From NCBI RefSeq assembly GCF_006337105.1, contig NZ_CP040871.1, positions 2,079,501 through 2,143,500 of the forward strand: DNA of 64,000 nt, read 5' to 3'. The DNA is from Thermomonas aquatica. Its GTDB lineage: Bacteria > Pseudomonadota > Gammaproteobacteria > Xanthomonadales > Xanthomonadaceae. A program made the translations under genes and the position numbers. This document shows positions 1 through 11,390 of the stretch, piece by piece. The notes beneath the pieces were generated by a model. It was not told the origin of the DNA, made no database searches, and saw only the letters and a program-made list of their open reading frames with translations. Each line of letters opens with the position of its first letter. The first letter of the stretch is position 1.

Positions 1-392
1 CCGGCCTGCTGCGAGGCGAACCAGGCGCCGACATCGCGCATGTCCTGGTTGGACAGCGGGGCGGCGTAGGGTGCCATGATCGCGGCGAGCCCGGTGGTGC
101 GCTCGCCGTGCTTGAACATGCCCAGCTGCTGGGCGATGTAGCGCTCCGGCATGCCGGCGATGCGCGGCGCGTTCTGCTGCATGGCGTTGCCGTCCAGCCC
201 GTGGCAGGCGGCACAGGCGCCGGCCTTGGCCTGGCCGGCCTTGGCATCGCCCCAGGTCGCCGGCTTGTCGTCCAGCGGCGCGGCCTGCACCGGCGCATTG
301 TCGGGCACGGCGACGGCGGTGCTCTGGGCATAGGCGACAGCGGCCAGCGCGAGGCAGGCAACACCGACGAGACCATGGCGGACAAGACGCAT
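1..392 (-). CDS. cytochrome c4-like exported c-type cytochrome (partial, 3' end outside window)
   Basis: Only the first 130 codons lie in the window. They encode a signal peptide (hydrophobic core at residues 8-20, likely cleavage after AYA), then a CAACHG haem-c attachment site at residues 60-65 and a distal Met region (MAPYAAPLS). This is the layout of the first half of a di-haem cytochrome c4, a periplasmic electron carrier feeding terminal oxidases. The gene is divergent from engB, the same neighbourhood as cc4 in Pseudomonas, which supports the c4 assignment. The second haem domain cannot be checked because the window edge cuts it off; a single-domain class I cytochrome is the alternative. 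Confidence 0.85.
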   Translation of the reverse strand, partial: MRLVRHGLVGVACLALAAVAYAQSTAVAVPDNAPVQAAPLDDKPATWGDAKAGQAKAGACAACHGLDGNAMQQNAPRIAGMPERYIAQQLGMFKHGERTTGLAAIMAPYAAPLSNQDMRDVGAWFASQQA

Positions 393-511
393 GCGGAACT
401 CCACGCTTTGAAGAAGGCAGCCGGGTGGCTGCTGAACCGGGGAATTATCGTCGCGGTGCCGGAACCGGTCAAACCGAGCCGGGGCGGGTGCGGCGGGCGA
501 CGTGTCATCCT

Positions 512-1129
512 ATGGCCATGGCCATCCCCAATCCGTTCAACCGCGCCGACTACCTGCTGGCCGCGCATACCCACCGCCAGTTGCCGCCCGACGGCGGCCG
601 TGAGGTCGCCTTCGCCGGCCGTTCCAATGCCGGCAAGTCCTCGGCGCTGAACGCGCTGTGCGGGCGCAACGCGCTGGCGCGGGTGTCCAAGACCCCGGGG
701 CGGACCCAGCAGCTGGTCTACTTCGGCCTGCCGCCGCACGAGGGCAAGTACCTGGTCGACCTGCCGGGCTACGGCTATGCCAAGGTGCCGCAGGACCTGC
801 AGGCGCACTGGCAGGCATTCCTGGACGGGTATTTCGGCAGCCGCCTGGCGCTGGCCGGGCTGGTGGTGGTGATGGACATCCGCCACCCGCTGAAGGACTA
901 CGACCGCTCGATGATCGGTTACGCGATGCGCCGCGGCCTGCCCGCGCACGCCCTGCTGACCAAGGCCGACAAGCTCTCGCGCGGGGCGGCGATGAACACC
1001 GTGCAGGCGGTGCGCAAGGACCTGTCCGCGACCTACGGCGACAGCGTCAGCGTGCAGGCCTTTTCCGGCGAGACCAAGCAGGGCGTGGACGAGCTGCGGG
1101 CGGTGGTGGCGGGCTGGCTGGAGATCTGA
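512..1129 (+). CDS. engB: ribosome biogenesis GTP-binding protein EngB/YihA
   Basis: A 205-residue GTPase of the TrmE-Era-EngA-EngB family, needed for assembly of the large ribosomal subunit. The P-loop GRSNAGKSS is at residues 36-44, followed by the G3 motif DLPGYGYA and the G4 motif TKAD. The frame is open for another 29 codons upstream. I chose the ATG at 512 because the protein then begins with the family-like MAMAIPNPFNRADYL and has the usual length. It is transcribed away from the cytochrome gene. All GTP-binding motifs are intact. Confidence 0.95.
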   Translation: MAMAIPNPFNRADYLLAAHTHRQLPPDGGREVAFAGRSNAGKSSALNALCGRNALARVSKTPGRTQQLVYFGLPPHEGKYLVDLPGYGYAKVPQDLQAHWQAFLDGYFGSRLALAGLVVVMDIRHPLKDYDRSMIGYAMRRGLPAHALLTKADKLSRGAAMNTVQAVRKDLSATYGDSVSVQAFSGETKQGVDELRAVVAGWLEI

Positions 1130-1132
1130 GGC

Positions 1133-2986
1133 TTACTCGATCTCGAGCAGCGTTGCCGATTTGCCCGGCAGGCGCAGCGATTCGCCCAGCGCCACCGGCT
1201 TGCCGGTCAGCGCATCGCGCGCGCTGCGGCCGCGCAGGAATCGGTCGAAGCGATCCAGCGCCAGCGTCCTGGCTTGCGCATGCTTGTTGAGCGCGACCAT
1301 CACCGAGCGCCGCTCGTCGTAGCGGAAATACACGTACACGTCGTCCGCCGGGGCGAAGTGCATCAGCTTGCCGGCGTGCAGCAGCGGCGTGCGCTTGCGC
1401 CACTGGTAGAGCGCGCGGATGTAGTCCTGGGCGTCGCGTTGCCGGGCGTCGAGGCCGGCGCCGGTGAAGGCATCGGCCCGGTCGCCGGCCCAGCCGCCGG
1501 GCATGTCCGCGCGCAGCAGGCCGTCGTCGCGCTGTTTCGGTCCGCGCAGCAGCACTTCCGAACCGTAGTAGAACTGCGGCGTTCCGCGGATCGTCGCGAT
1601 GTAGGCCATGCCGACCTTCCATAGCCCGAGGTCGCCGTCGAGGTCGGCGAGCAGGCGCGAGGAATCGTGGTTCTCGGCGAACACCACCAGCCGGCCCGGA
1701 TCCGGGTACAGGAAGTCGTTGGCCAGCATCTCGTACAGCGGCATCCAGCCGCCTTCGACGCCGCCGTTCCAGCCGTCCGCCTGCGCCAGCGCGGTGCGCA
1801 GCGACAGGTTCAACGGGAAGTCCATCATGCTGGGCATGTGCGGCACGTGCCCGTCCGGGTTGGCCTTGCCGCGCTGCCAGTGCGCGACCACCGCCGGGTT
1901 GATGCTCCATTCCTCGCCGACCATGGCGAAGTCCGGGTATTCGTCCAGCACCGCCTTCGCCCAGTCGCTGAGGAATTGCGTGTCGGCATAGCCGAAGGTG
2001 TCCTCGCGGATCCCGGACAGCCCGGCGTATTCGATCCACCACAGGGTGTTCTGGATCAGGTAGCGGGCGAGGTGCGGGTTGCGCTGGTTGAGGTCGGGCA
2101 TCGCGTCGACGAACCAGCCTTCGACGAAGGCCTGGCGATCGGCCGGCGCCGCATGCGGATCCTGGATGGCGGTGCGGCGATGGTTGGTCGGCGCGAACCT
2201 GCCGCCGTGGTTGATCCAGTCCCGCGCCGGCGGGTCGCGCATCCACCAATGCTGCGAACCGATGTGGTTGAGCACCACGTCCATGATCAGGCCGATGCCC
2301 TTCGCCTTCGCCGCGCGCGCGAGCGCGCGCACGTCTTGGTTGCTGCCCATCCGCGGATCGGTGCGGTACAGGTCGGTGATCGCATAGCCGTGGTAGGAAT
2401 ATCCGGGCTGGTCGTTTTCCAGGAACGGCGTGGGCCACAGCTGGGTGAAGCCCATCCCGGCGATGTAGTCCAGGTGCCGGCGGATGCCGGCGAGGTCGCC
2501 GCCGTGGCGGCCATTCGGATTGGCGCGGTTCGCGGCTTCGCGCATGCCGGGCACGCTGTCGTTGGATGGATCGCCATCGGCGAAGCGGTCAGGGGTGACC
2601 AGGTAGATCGCGTCGCCGGCATCGAAGCCATGGCGTTGCGCGGAGCCGGGCTCGCGCGCATCCAGCCGCCACGGATGCGTGGCCACGACCTTGCCGGCTT
2701 CGGCGAAGGCGATCTCGAACCCGCCCGGCTTCGCATCGCCCGCGATCTCCAGCGTGACGAACAGGTAGTTCGGGTTGTCGGTCTTCTGCACGTCGACGAT
2801 GGCCACGCCGGCATGCGACAGGCGTGGCGTCGCCGCCGCGATGCCCTTGCCGTGCACCAGCAGTTCGACCCGGTCGTGGCGCATGCCGACCCACCAGTTG
2901 GCCGGCTCGATGCGTTCGACCTGCGCGGCATGCGCGGGTGGCGCGAAGACGGACAGCCACAGGCAGCAGGCAAGCAGGACGCGCAT
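1133..2986 (-). CDS. exported GH13 alpha-amylase family protein (cyclomaltodextrinase/neopullulanase type)
   Basis: This 617-residue protein has a signal peptide ending ...APPAHA and an N-terminal beta-sandwich of the cyclomaltodextrinase type (about residues 22-110). The GH13 barrel follows, with region I DVVLNH near 236-241, nucleophile Asp in GIREDTFG near 329, acid/base Glu in GEEW near 358 and region IV ENHD near 438. It should hydrolyse alpha-1,4/1,6 glucans or cyclodextrins in the periplasm. The frame is open upstream of 2986, but the ATG there directly precedes the signal peptide. It ends 3 bases from engB and is divergent from gshA. Exact substrate cannot be told. Confidence 0.9.
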   Translation of the reverse strand: MRVLLACCLWLSVFAPPAHAAQVERIEPANWWVGMRHDRVELLVHGKGIAAATPRLSHAGVAIVDVQKTDNPNYLFVTLEIAGDAKPGGFEIAFAEAGKVVATHPWRLDAREPGSAQRHGFDAGDAIYLVTPDRFADGDPSNDSVPGMREAANRANPNGRHGGDLAGIRRHLDYIAGMGFTQLWPTPFLENDQPGYSYHGYAITDLYRTDPRMGSNQDVRALARAAKAKGIGLIMDVVLNHIGSQHWWMRDPPARDWINHGGRFAPTNHRRTAIQDPHAAPADRQAFVEGWFVDAMPDLNQRNPHLARYLIQNTLWWIEYAGLSGIREDTFGYADTQFLSDWAKAVLDEYPDFAMVGEEWSINPAVVAHWQRGKANPDGHVPHMPSMMDFPLNLSLRTALAQADGWNGGVEGGWMPLYEMLANDFLYPDPGRLVVFAENHDSSRLLADLDGDLGLWKVGMAYIATIRGTPQFYYGSEVLLRGPKQRDDGLLRADMPGGWAGDRADAFTGAGLDARQRDAQDYIRALYQWRKRTPLLHAGKLMHFAPADDVYVYFRYDERRSVMVALNKHAQARTLALDRFDRFLRGRSARDALTGKPVALGESLRLPGKSATLLEIE

Positions 2987-3153
2987 GGGATCAACGCCGG
3001 AGTGGATGCGGATCGAGGCTACAAGCGGCGCTGCGAGGGGACAACACGCCGGGCCGGGAATACGTATGCAGCCGGAACACTGAAGGCCGGGCGCCACACT
3101 GCCGGCGGTCATCGGCGCGGGCTATGCTGCGGGACCCTTCGCGGATGCCATGC

Positions 3154-4533
3154 ATGTCCGGACCCAGCAACGCCAGCGACACCCCGATCACCGACCATCG
3201 GCAACTGGTCGAGGTGCTTGCGTCCGGCGAGAAGCCGAGCGCTGCGTGGCGGATCGGCACCGAGCACGAGAAGTTCGGCTTCCGCCTCGACGACTTGCGG
3301 CCGCCCACGTTCGAGGGCGAGCGCGGCATCGAGGCCTTGTTGAAAGGGCTGACCCGTTTCGGCTGGGCGCCTTACGAGGAACACGGCAAGCTGATCGCGC
3401 TGACCAAGGGCATGGCCTCGGTGACGCTGGAACCGGCCGGGCAACTGGAACTGTCGGGCGCGCCGGTCGAGACCATCCACGACACCTGCAAGGAAGTCGG
3501 CAGCCACCTGCGCGAGGTGCGCGCGGTCGCCGACGAACTGCAGCTCGGCTTCCTCGGCATGGGCTTCCAGCCGAAGTGGCGCCGCGACCAGATGCCGTGG
3601 ATGCCGAAGGGCCGCTACAAGATCATGCGCGAGTACATGCCCAAGGTCGGCACCCTCGGCCTGGACATGATGACCCGCACCTGCACGGTGCAGGTGAATC
3701 TCGACTACGCGAGCGAAGCGGACATGGCGAAGAAGTTCCGCGTCTCGCTGGCGCTGCAACCGATCGCCACCGCGCTGTTCGCCGATTCGCCGTTCACCGA
3801 CGGCAAGCCGAACGGCTACCTCAGCTACCGCTCGCACATCTGGACCGATACCGACCGCGACCGCACCGGCATGCTCGACTTCGTGTTCGAGGACGGCTTC
3901 GGCTACGAGCGCTACGTCGACTACCTGCTCGACGTGCCGATGTATTTCTCCTATCGCGACGGCGCGGACGGTAAAAAGGATTACATCGACGCCAGCGGCA
4001 AGTCGTTCCGCAAGTTCCTCAAGGGCGAACTCGACGTGCTGCCCGGCGCGCTGCCGACCCTGCGCGACTGGAACGACCACATGACCACCGCCTTCCCGGA
4101 AGTGCGGCTGAAGAAATTCCTGGAGATGCGCGGCGCCGACGGCGGGCCGTGGAACCGGCTGTGCGCGCTGCCGGCGTTCTGGGTCGGCCTGCTGTACGAC
4201 GATGCCGCGCTGGATGCGGCCTGGGACCTGGTCAAGGATTTCAGCATGGCCGAGCGCAACGCCCTGCGCGACGGCGTGCCGAAGCATGCGCTGAAGACGC
4301 CGTTCCGCGACGGCACGCTGCGCGACATCGCCGTCGAGGCGCTGAAGATCGCCCATGCCGGGCTGCGGCGTCGCGCCAGGGCGGATGCCTGCGGCGTCGA
4401 CGAATCCGGCTTCATCGAACCGCTGCTGGAAATCGCCGAGGCGGGCGAAACCCCGGCCGAGCGCAAGCTGGCGCTGTTCCATGGCGAGTGGAACGGCAGC
4501 GTGGATCCGGTGTTCCGCGAATTCGCGTACTGA
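3154..4533 (+). CDS. gshA: glutamate-cysteine ligase, plant/proteobacterial type
   Basis: A 459-residue ATP-dependent ligase joining glutamate and cysteine, the first step of glutathione synthesis in the cytosol. It carries the GTEHEKFGF segment near the N-terminus and [16 protein letters not shown] near residue 90, both typical of the GCS2 family shared by plants and alpha/gamma-proteobacteria and unlike E. coli GshA. The frame is open far upstream into the promoter region. The ATG at 3154 gives the family length. A -10-like TATGCT lies at 3123-3128. Glutathione made here would serve the frm operon and the glutaredoxin fusion in this window. No gshB is present. Confidence 0.92.
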   Translation: MSGPSNASDTPITDHRQLVEVLASGEKPSAAWRIGTEHEKFGFRLDDLRPPTFEGERGIEALLKGLTRFGWAPYEEHGKLIALTKGMASVTLEPAGQLELSGAPVETIHDTCKEVGSHLREVRAVADELQLGFLGMGFQPKWRRDQMPWMPKGRYKIMREYMPKVGTLGLDMMTRTCTVQVNLDYASEADMAKKFRVSLALQPIATALFADSPFTDGKPNGYLSYRSHIWTDTDRDRTGMLDFVFEDGFGYERYVDYLLDVPMYFSYRDGADGKKDYIDASGKSFRKFLKGELDVLPGALPTLRDWNDHMTTAFPEVRLKKFLEMRGADGGPWNRLCALPAFWVGLLYDDAALDAAWDLVKDFSMAERNALRDGVPKHALKTPFRDGTLRDIAVEALKIAHAGLRRRARADACGVDESGFIEPLLEIAEAGETPAERKLALFHGEWNGSVDPVFREFAY

Positions 4534-4548
4534 GCGCGCCCGCGCGGA

Positions 4549-4938
4549 CTAGGCGAGCGCGCGCTGCACCACGGCCGTGTCGGTGTGCTGGGTGAAGGTG
4601 GCCACGCGCTCGCCGTCGAACTTCCAGACGTGCACGAACGGTGCGCTGAAGGACTTGCCGGTAGCCTTGTACGTCCCGCTGTATTGACCCAGCGCAACCA
4701 CGGTATTGCCGTCGGCGACCAGTTCCTGCGGCACGGCGGCGTAGCCGTCCCATTCGGAGCCGAGCTTCATGAACACGTCGCGGAGCACGGCCTCGGGGCC
4801 GACATGGGTGCCCCCGTAGGGGAACCCCTCCGCCTCCGTCCAGCGCACGTCCGGCGCCAGCGCGGCGAGTACCGCCGGTATATCGCCGCGCGCGAACGCG
4901 GCATAGAGCCTGGTGATCGTGTCCGAATGCGCGCTCAT
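4549..4938 (-). CDS. SnoaL-like / nuclear transport factor 2-fold protein
   Basis: A 129-residue protein with the NTF2-like cone fold signature: an initial helix (ITRLYAAFARGDIPAVL), the DVRWTEAEGFPYGG strand/turn, and a C-terminal sheet (FSAPFVHVWKFDGERV). The SnoaL-like group includes small-molecule isomerases, hydrolases and many proteins of unknown activity, so no reaction is assigned. The start at 4938 follows a GGAG ribosome binding site. It converges on gshA, with 15 bases between the stop codons. Confidence 0.8.
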   Translation of the reverse strand: MSAHSDTITRLYAAFARGDIPAVLAALAPDVRWTEAEGFPYGGTHVGPEAVLRDVFMKLGSEWDGYAAVPQELVADGNTVVALGQYSGTYKATGKSFSAPFVHVWKFDGERVATFTQHTDTAVVQRALA

Positions 4939-5243
4939 GCCGGATCTCCGTGTCGGTTGATGATGGGGCGGCCCGCCGCCGCGCCGGCGCAGTGGCGCGA
5001 GGCGGTCGACGCTGCGTCCACCCGATGCCATGCCGCGACGACACCTTTCGCCCCCGCGGCATCGGACGGCGTCGATGGCGTCTTGCGGCTGCCGGGCAGG
5101 CAATGAGGCATGGCGGATTCCGCGGATCGCCATCGGCGAAAACGCGGCTGGGCCCGCGTGCCGGTCATGCGCGCGGCCGAACGCATTGGTTACGCCTGCA
5201 ACTTCGATTGCTGCGCCGCACCAAACCGCGTTAGCCTGCGGCG
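4939..5243. other. 305-bp intergenic region between SnoaL-like gene and ppc
   Basis: This divergent spacer should hold the promoters of both flanking genes. I see no convincing -35/-10 pair, no hairpin with a T-run and no credible gene. The open frames here are arginine-rich artefacts of high GC. Confidence 0.6.
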
Positions 5244-7961
5244 ATGACCCCTGCCAAGAACCCGCTGCGCGAAAAGCTCGAGTTCGCCGAGACCGACGCG
5301 CTGCTGCGCGACGACGTGCGCACGCTGGGCGCGCTGGTCGGCGAATTGCTGGCCGAGCAATGCGGGCCGGCGTTCCTGGCGCAGGTCGAGGACATCCGCC
5401 GGCTGGCGATCCGTCGCCGCGAGCAGGGCGAGCCGGTCGCGGCCCTGGCCGACCGCCTGGCCGCGGCGCCGCAGGCGCAGGCGGTGCAGCTGGTGCGCGC
5501 GTTCGCCGCCTACTTCGGCGCGATCAACCTGGCCGAGCGCGTGCACCGCATCCGCCGCCGCCGCGACTACGAGCGGCATAGCGACCAGCCGCAGCCGGGC
5601 GGCTTCGAAGCCGTGTTGCACGACCTGCGCGACGACGGCGTCAGCTTCGGCGAACTGGCGGCGACGCTGCCGCGCTTGTGGGTGGAGCCGGTGTTCACCG
5701 CGCATCCGACCGAAGCGGTGCGCCGCGCGATGCTGGAGAAGGAGCGCGACATCGTCGAGCGCCTGGTCGCCGACATCGACCGCAGCCGCACGCCGGTGGA
5801 GCGCCGCGCCGACCTCGAGCGCATCCGCCTGGCGCTGACCTCGGGCTGGCAGACCTCGGACGCGCCCGCGCACAAGCCGACCGTGGCCGACGAGGTCGAG
5901 CATGTCGGCTACTACCTCGCCAACGTGCTGTACCGGGTCGCGCCGGTGTACTACGAGGCCTTCGCCGACGCCGTGGAAAAGGTCTACGGCCGGCGCCTCG
6001 AGATCCCGCAGGTCCTGCGCTTCGGCACCTGGGTCGGCGGCGACATGGACGGCAACCCGAACGTCAACGCCGGCACCGTGCGCGCCGCGCTGGATGCGCA
6101 ACGCGCGCAGGCGATCGCGCGCTACCGCGGCGACCTGCGCGCGCTGGGCGATGCGCTGACCCAGTCGCTGGGCCGGGTCGAGGTCGATGCCGCGATCCTG
6201 TCGCGCGCCGACGACTACGCCGCGCGCCTGCCGGATGCCGCGGCGGCGCTCAGCCCGCGCCTGGCCGACATGCCGTACCGGCGCCTGCTCGAATTGATGC
6301 AGGCGCGCCTGATGCTGGTGGCGAAGGGCGATGCGCGCGGTTATCCGTCGCCACGCGGCTTCATCGACGATCTCGCCCTGATCGATGCCAGCCTGCAGGC
6401 GCATCGCGGCGAACATGCCGGCCGCTTCGCCCTGCAGCGCCTGCTGTGGCGGGTGCGCACTTTCGGCTTCCACCTGGCCGCGCTCGACCTGCGCCAGGAT
6501 TCGGCGGCGCACGATGCCGCGCTGGCGGCGCTGTTCGCCGACGACGGCTGGGCCGAACGCAGCGTGGAGGACCGCCTTGCGCGCCTGCAGCCGCTGCTCG
6601 GCGGCGACGGTGCGGCGATCGACCCCGCCGCCGCGGCCGCGGCATCGACCCTCGACGTGTTCCGCACCGTGCTCGACCTGCGCCGCACGCACGGCGCCGA
6701 TGCGATCGGCCTGTACATCATCAGCATGAGCCGCAGCGCGGCGGATGCTTTGGCGCCGTTGGCGCTGGCGCGTGTCGCCGGCTGCGTCGAAGGCGGCCAG
6801 GTGCCGCTCGACATCGCCCCGCTGTTCGAGACGGTGGACGACCTGCAGGCCGCGCCGGCGGTGATGCGCGCGCTGTTCGAGGATCCCGCCTATCGCGCGC
6901 ACCTGGCCTCGCGTCGCGATGAGCAGACGGTGATGCTGGGGTATTCGGACAGCGCCAAGGACGGCGGCCTGTTCGCCTCGCGCTGGGCGCTGCAACGCAC
7001 CCAGGTGGAACTGACCGGGCTCGCCAACCGCTGCGGCGTGCGCCTGATGTTCTTCCATGGCCGCGGCGGTTCGGTCAGCCGCGGCGGCGGCAAGACCGAG
7101 CGCGCGATCATCGCCGCGCCGCGCGGCTCGGTGGACGGCAGCTTGCGCGTCACCGAGCAGGGCGAGGTGATCCACCGCAAGTACGGGATCCGCGCGCTGG
7201 CGCTGCGCAACCTGGAGCAGACCACCGGCGCGGTGCTGCGCGCGACCCTGCGCCCGCGCCCGCGCGATCCGCGCGAGGAGCGCTGGCGCGAGATCGCGAA
7301 GGCGCTGGCCGAGGCCTCGCGCGCGCATTACCGCGGGCTGGTCCACGAACACCCGGATTTCCCCGCGTATTTCCGCGCGGCCACGCCGATCGACGTGATC
7401 GAGCGCCTGCAGATCGGCTCGCGCCCGTCGCGCCGGCGCGACGGCGGCATCGGCAACCTGCGCGCGATCCCGTGGGTGTTCGCGTGGTCGCAGAACCGTT
7501 CCGGGTTGACCGGCTGGTACGGCATCGGCCACGCGCTCGAACTCGGCATCCGCGAGTACGGCCTTGCGGCGATGCGCGAGATGGCGCGCGACTGGCCGTT
7601 CTTCGCGGCGATGATCGACGACGTCGAAATGCTGCTGGCCAAGTCCGACCTCGGCATCTTCGAGCGCTATTCGCAATTGGCGGGCGGGCTGCATGCCGCG
7701 ATGTACCCGGGCATCGCCGGCGAGTTCCTGCGCGCCCGCGACGCGATCCTGGCGATCAAGGACGCGCCGCAGATGCTGGATGCCGATTACCGCCTGCGCC
7801 TGTCGATCCGCCTGCGCAATCCCTACGTGGATCCGATCAGCCTGCTGCAGGTCGACCTGCTGCGGCGTTGGCGCGACGGCGGGCGCGAGGACGAAGCGTT
7901 GCTGGAGGCGCTGGTGACCACGGTCAACGGCATCGCGGCGGGGATCCAGAACACCGGCTAG
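5244..7961 (+). CDS. ppc: phosphoenolpyruvate carboxylase
   Basis: A full-length 905-residue PEP carboxylase that makes oxaloacetate from PEP and bicarbonate to refill the TCA cycle. The catalytic-His motif VFTAHPTEA is near residues 150-158, the YSDSAKDGG motif near 566-574 and the glycine-rich loop FHGRGGSVSRGGG near 603-615. The C-terminus NPYVDPISLLQ...NGIAAGIQNTG is the expected family ending. No insertion or truncation is visible. It is followed 25 bases later by the FrmR operator, so it probably does not read into frmR under normal control. Confidence 0.97.
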   Translation: MTPAKNPLREKLEFAETDALLRDDVRTLGALVGELLAEQCGPAFLAQVEDIRRLAIRRREQGEPVAALADRLAAAPQAQAVQLVRAFAAYFGAINLAERVHRIRRRRDYERHSDQPQPGGFEAVLHDLRDDGVSFGELAATLPRLWVEPVFTAHPTEAVRRAMLEKERDIVERLVADIDRSRTPVERRADLERIRLALTSGWQTSDAPAHKPTVADEVEHVGYYLANVLYRVAPVYYEAFADAVEKVYGRRLEIPQVLRFGTWVGGDMDGNPNVNAGTVRAALDAQRAQAIARYRGDLRALGDALTQSLGRVEVDAAILSRADDYAARLPDAAAALSPRLADMPYRRLLELMQARLMLVAKGDARGYPSPRGFIDDLALIDASLQAHRGEHAGRFALQRLLWRVRTFGFHLAALDLRQDSAAHDAALAALFADDGWAERSVEDRLARLQPLLGGDGAAIDPAAAAAASTLDVFRTVLDLRRTHGADAIGLYIISMSRSAADALAPLALARVAGCVEGGQVPLDIAPLFETVDDLQAAPAVMRALFEDPAYRAHLASRRDEQTVMLGYSDSAKDGGLFASRWALQRTQVELTGLANRCGVRLMFFHGRGGSVSRGGGKTERAIIAAPRGSVDGSLRVTEQGEVIHRKYGIRALALRNLEQTTGAVLRATLRPRPRDPREERWREIAKALAEASRAHYRGLVHEHPDFPAYFRAATPIDVIERLQIGSRPSRRRDGGIGNLRAIPWVFAWSQNRSGLTGWYGIGHALELGIREYGLAAMREMARDWPFFAAMIDDVEMLLAKSDLGIFERYSQLAGGLHAAMYPGIAGEFLRARDAILAIKDAPQMLDADYRLRLSIRLRNPYVDPISLLQVDLLRRWRDGGREDEALLEALVTTVNGIAAGIQNTG

Positions 7962-7982
7962 CGGGCGGCGTCCCGGCGGGCA

Positions 7983-8003
7983 TGGTATACTCCCCACCAG
8001 TAT
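7983..8003 (+). promoter_or_regulatory. frm operon promoter overlapping FrmR operator
   Basis: An extended -10 (TGGTATACT, 7983-7991) overlaps a perfect inverted repeat, ATACT-CCCCACC-AGTAT, at 7987-8003. A C-tract flanked by AT-rich half-sites is the operator form of the CsoR/RcnR/FrmR family. Repressor binding would block polymerase. The site lies 17 bases before frmR. No clear -35 is seen, consistent with an extended -10 promoter. Confidence 0.8.
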
Positions 8004-8020
8004 CGGTCGCGAGAATCGCC

Positions 8021-9448
<1,428 letters not shown>

Positions 9449-9449
<1 letters not shown>

Positions 9450-10282
9450 TGGAGCGCATCGAACAACGCGCCTGCTTCGGCGGCTGGCAGGAGGTCTATC
9501 GGCACCACTCGTCGGCGCTCGATTGCGACATGACCTTCGCGATCTACCTGCCGCCGCAGGCCGGGCACGGGCCGGTGCCGGTGCTGTACTGGCTGTCCGG
9601 GCTGACCTGCAGCGAGCAGAACTTCATCACCAAGGCCGGCGCGCAGCGCTACGCGGCGGAACACGGCATCGCCATCGTCTGTCCGGACACCAGTCCGCGC
9701 GGCGACGGCGTGGCCGATGCGGACGGTTACGACCTCGGCAAGGGCGCGGGGTTCTACGTGGACGCCACGCAGGCGCCGTGGGCCGCGCATTACCGCATGC
9801 ACGACTACGTGGTGCGCGAATTGCCGGCGCTGGTCGAGGCGAACTTCCCGGTCACCGATGCGCGCGCGATCAGCGGCCACTCGATGGGCGGTCACGGCGC
9901 GCTGGTGGCGGCGTTGCGCAACCCGGGGCGCTATCGCAGCGTGTCGGCGTTCGCGCCGATCGTGGCGCCGTCGCAGGTGCCGTGGGGCGAGAAGGCGTTC
10001 GCCGCCTACCTGGGCGACGAGCGCGAGGCATGGGCGCGCTACGACGCCACCGCGCTGGTGTCGGGCGAGCTGCGCGAGCGGCTGCCGCTGCTGGTCGACC
10101 AGGGCACCGCCGACGAATTCCTGTCCCAGCAGTTGCGGCCGGAACTGCTGCACGTGGCCTGCGAGACCCACGGCCATCCGCTGACGCTGCGCATGCAGCC
10201 CGGCCACGACCACAGCTACTACTTCATCGCCAGCTTCATCGGCGAACACGTCGCCCACCATGCGGCGGCCCTGCACCGGTGA
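9449..10282 (+). CDS. frmB: S-formylglutathione hydrolase
   Basis: A 277-residue alpha/beta hydrolase that releases formate and glutathione, completing formaldehyde detoxification. The nucleophile elbow GHSMGG is at about residues 145-150, the acid Asp lies in VDQGTADEF and the His in GHDHSYYF. The start codon overlaps the frmA stop (TGATG), so translation is probably coupled. This placement makes the open frame further upstream irrelevant. Its stop lies 4 bases from the stop of the convergent PP-loop gene, leaving no room for a conventional terminator. Confidence 0.95.
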
Positions 10283-10286
10283 CGGT

Positions 10287-10964
10287 TCAGGCCATCGCGA
10301 AATCGGTATAGGCGAAGCGGCCGTCGCGCAGCACGGTCTTGCCGCGCTCCACCGCGATCGGCGCGGCGAACATCGGGCCGGCATGCACGCAGGTATGGAA
10401 TTCGCCGTTCTCGCCGCAGGGATCGATGCCCGCCGGCAGCTCGCCGAGCAGGTGCCGATCGTAGGCGCGGCCGGCGAACGCGGGGTCGAGTTGCGTCGTG
10501 TCCACGCAGCACAGGTGCGCGCGCAGCCCGCCGGCGAGCATCTCGCGCGCCAGGCGCGCGGTGTCGCTGCCGAACAGCGGATAGTGCGGGGTCCAGCCCA
10601 GCCGCGCGCACTGCGCATCGCGGTAGGCCTTGATGTCCGCCAGGAACAGGTCGCCGAAGGCGATGTCGCGCAGGCCCGGCCAGTACGCCGCCGCGTCGCG
10701 CAGCGCCTCGGCGAATGCCGCCTGGTAGCGCGCGTTGTCGGCCTGCCGCGGCATCGGCGCCTCGATCACCGGCAGGCCGGCCGCGCGCGCCTGCGCGTGC
10801 AGCACCTCGACGCGGATGCCCTGCATCGCGATCCGCCGGTACTCCTCGGTGATGGTGGTGACCAGGCCGACGACCTCGACATCGTCGCGCTGGCGCAAGG
10901 CGTGCAAAGCCCAGGCGGCATCCTTGCCGCCGCTCCACGACAGCAGGACCGGGGTGCGCGCCAC
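10287..10964 (-). CDS. PP-loop ATP-binding protein, diphthine-ammonia ligase-like
   Basis: A 225-residue member of the ATP_bind_4 (DUF71) adenine nucleotide alpha-hydrolase group. The PP-loop LLSWSGGKDA is at residues 7-16, and the C-terminal block GENGEFHTC is the family hallmark. In eukaryotes and archaea this domain amidates diphthine on elongation factor 2. Bacteria lack that modification, so the bacterial substrate is unknown. It lies 14 bases downstream of the 114-residue gene and is probably co-transcribed with it. Confidence 0.8.
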   Translation of the reverse strand: MARTPVLLSWSGGKDAAWALHALRQRDDVEVVGLVTTITEEYRRIAMQGIRVEVLHAQARAAGLPVIEAPMPRQADNARYQAAFAEALRDAAAYWPGLRDIAFGDLFLADIKAYRDAQCARLGWTPHYPLFGSDTARLAREMLAGGLRAHLCCVDTTQLDPAFAGRAYDRHLLGELPAGIDPCGENGEFHTCVHAGPMFAAPIAVERGKTVLRDGRFAYTDFAMA

Positions 10965-10978
10965 GGCAGCCGCCGTGC

Positions 10979-11323
10979 TCAGGCGGAGGTCACGTCGCGC
11001 AGTTGCCAGCCATTGCCGGCGAGCAGGCCCAGGCGTTGCCGCATCACCGCCGAAGGCAGCGCGGTGGTCACCACCAGGTCGACGTGCAGGTCGTCCTGCT
11101 TGCCGCTGACGGTCGCATCGGCATCGGTCGCGCCGAGCGCGGGATCCACGGCGTCCGGATCGTCCTGCTGCGCGCGCCAGCGTTCGAACAGCCCGTCGCT
11201 GCGCAATGCCTCCTGCAATTCGGCGGCGAAGGCTTCCGCCCCCTGCGCGCGGAAGGCCAGGCCGGCATCGGCCCCGCGTGCGCGGGCCGGGTCCGGCAGG
11301 CTGATGTAGTAACGCGTGGGCAT
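10979..11323 (-). CDS. hypothetical protein, 114 residues
   Basis: I do not recognise this family. It begins MPTRYYISLPDPARARG, is acidic and alanine-rich, and has no signal peptide, membrane segment or known motif. Codon use and GC match the neighbours, and the conserved-looking N-terminus suggests a real cytosolic protein. It lies directly upstream of the PP-loop gene, which hints at a shared transcript and function. Confidence 0.6.
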   Translation of the reverse strand: MPTRYYISLPDPARARGADAGLAFRAQGAEAFAAELQEALRSDGLFERWRAQQDDPDAVDPALGATDADATVSGKQDDLHVDLVVTTALPSAVMRQRLGLLAGNGWQLRDVTSA

Positions 11324-11390
11324 GTGCGCTCCATCGTCGTGGCGAAGCGCATAGCCTAAGCGCGCCGCGTTAGCGCGGCGTGGTCGCGGG

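Noticed and set aside
4950..5234. Arginine-rich open frames in the spacer before ppc
   Set aside because: No ribosome binding site, no family signature, and a composition typical of untranslated high-GC DNA.
5190..7997. A 935-codon minus-strand frame opposite ppc
   Set aside because: An antisense artefact of ppc with no recognisable protein features.
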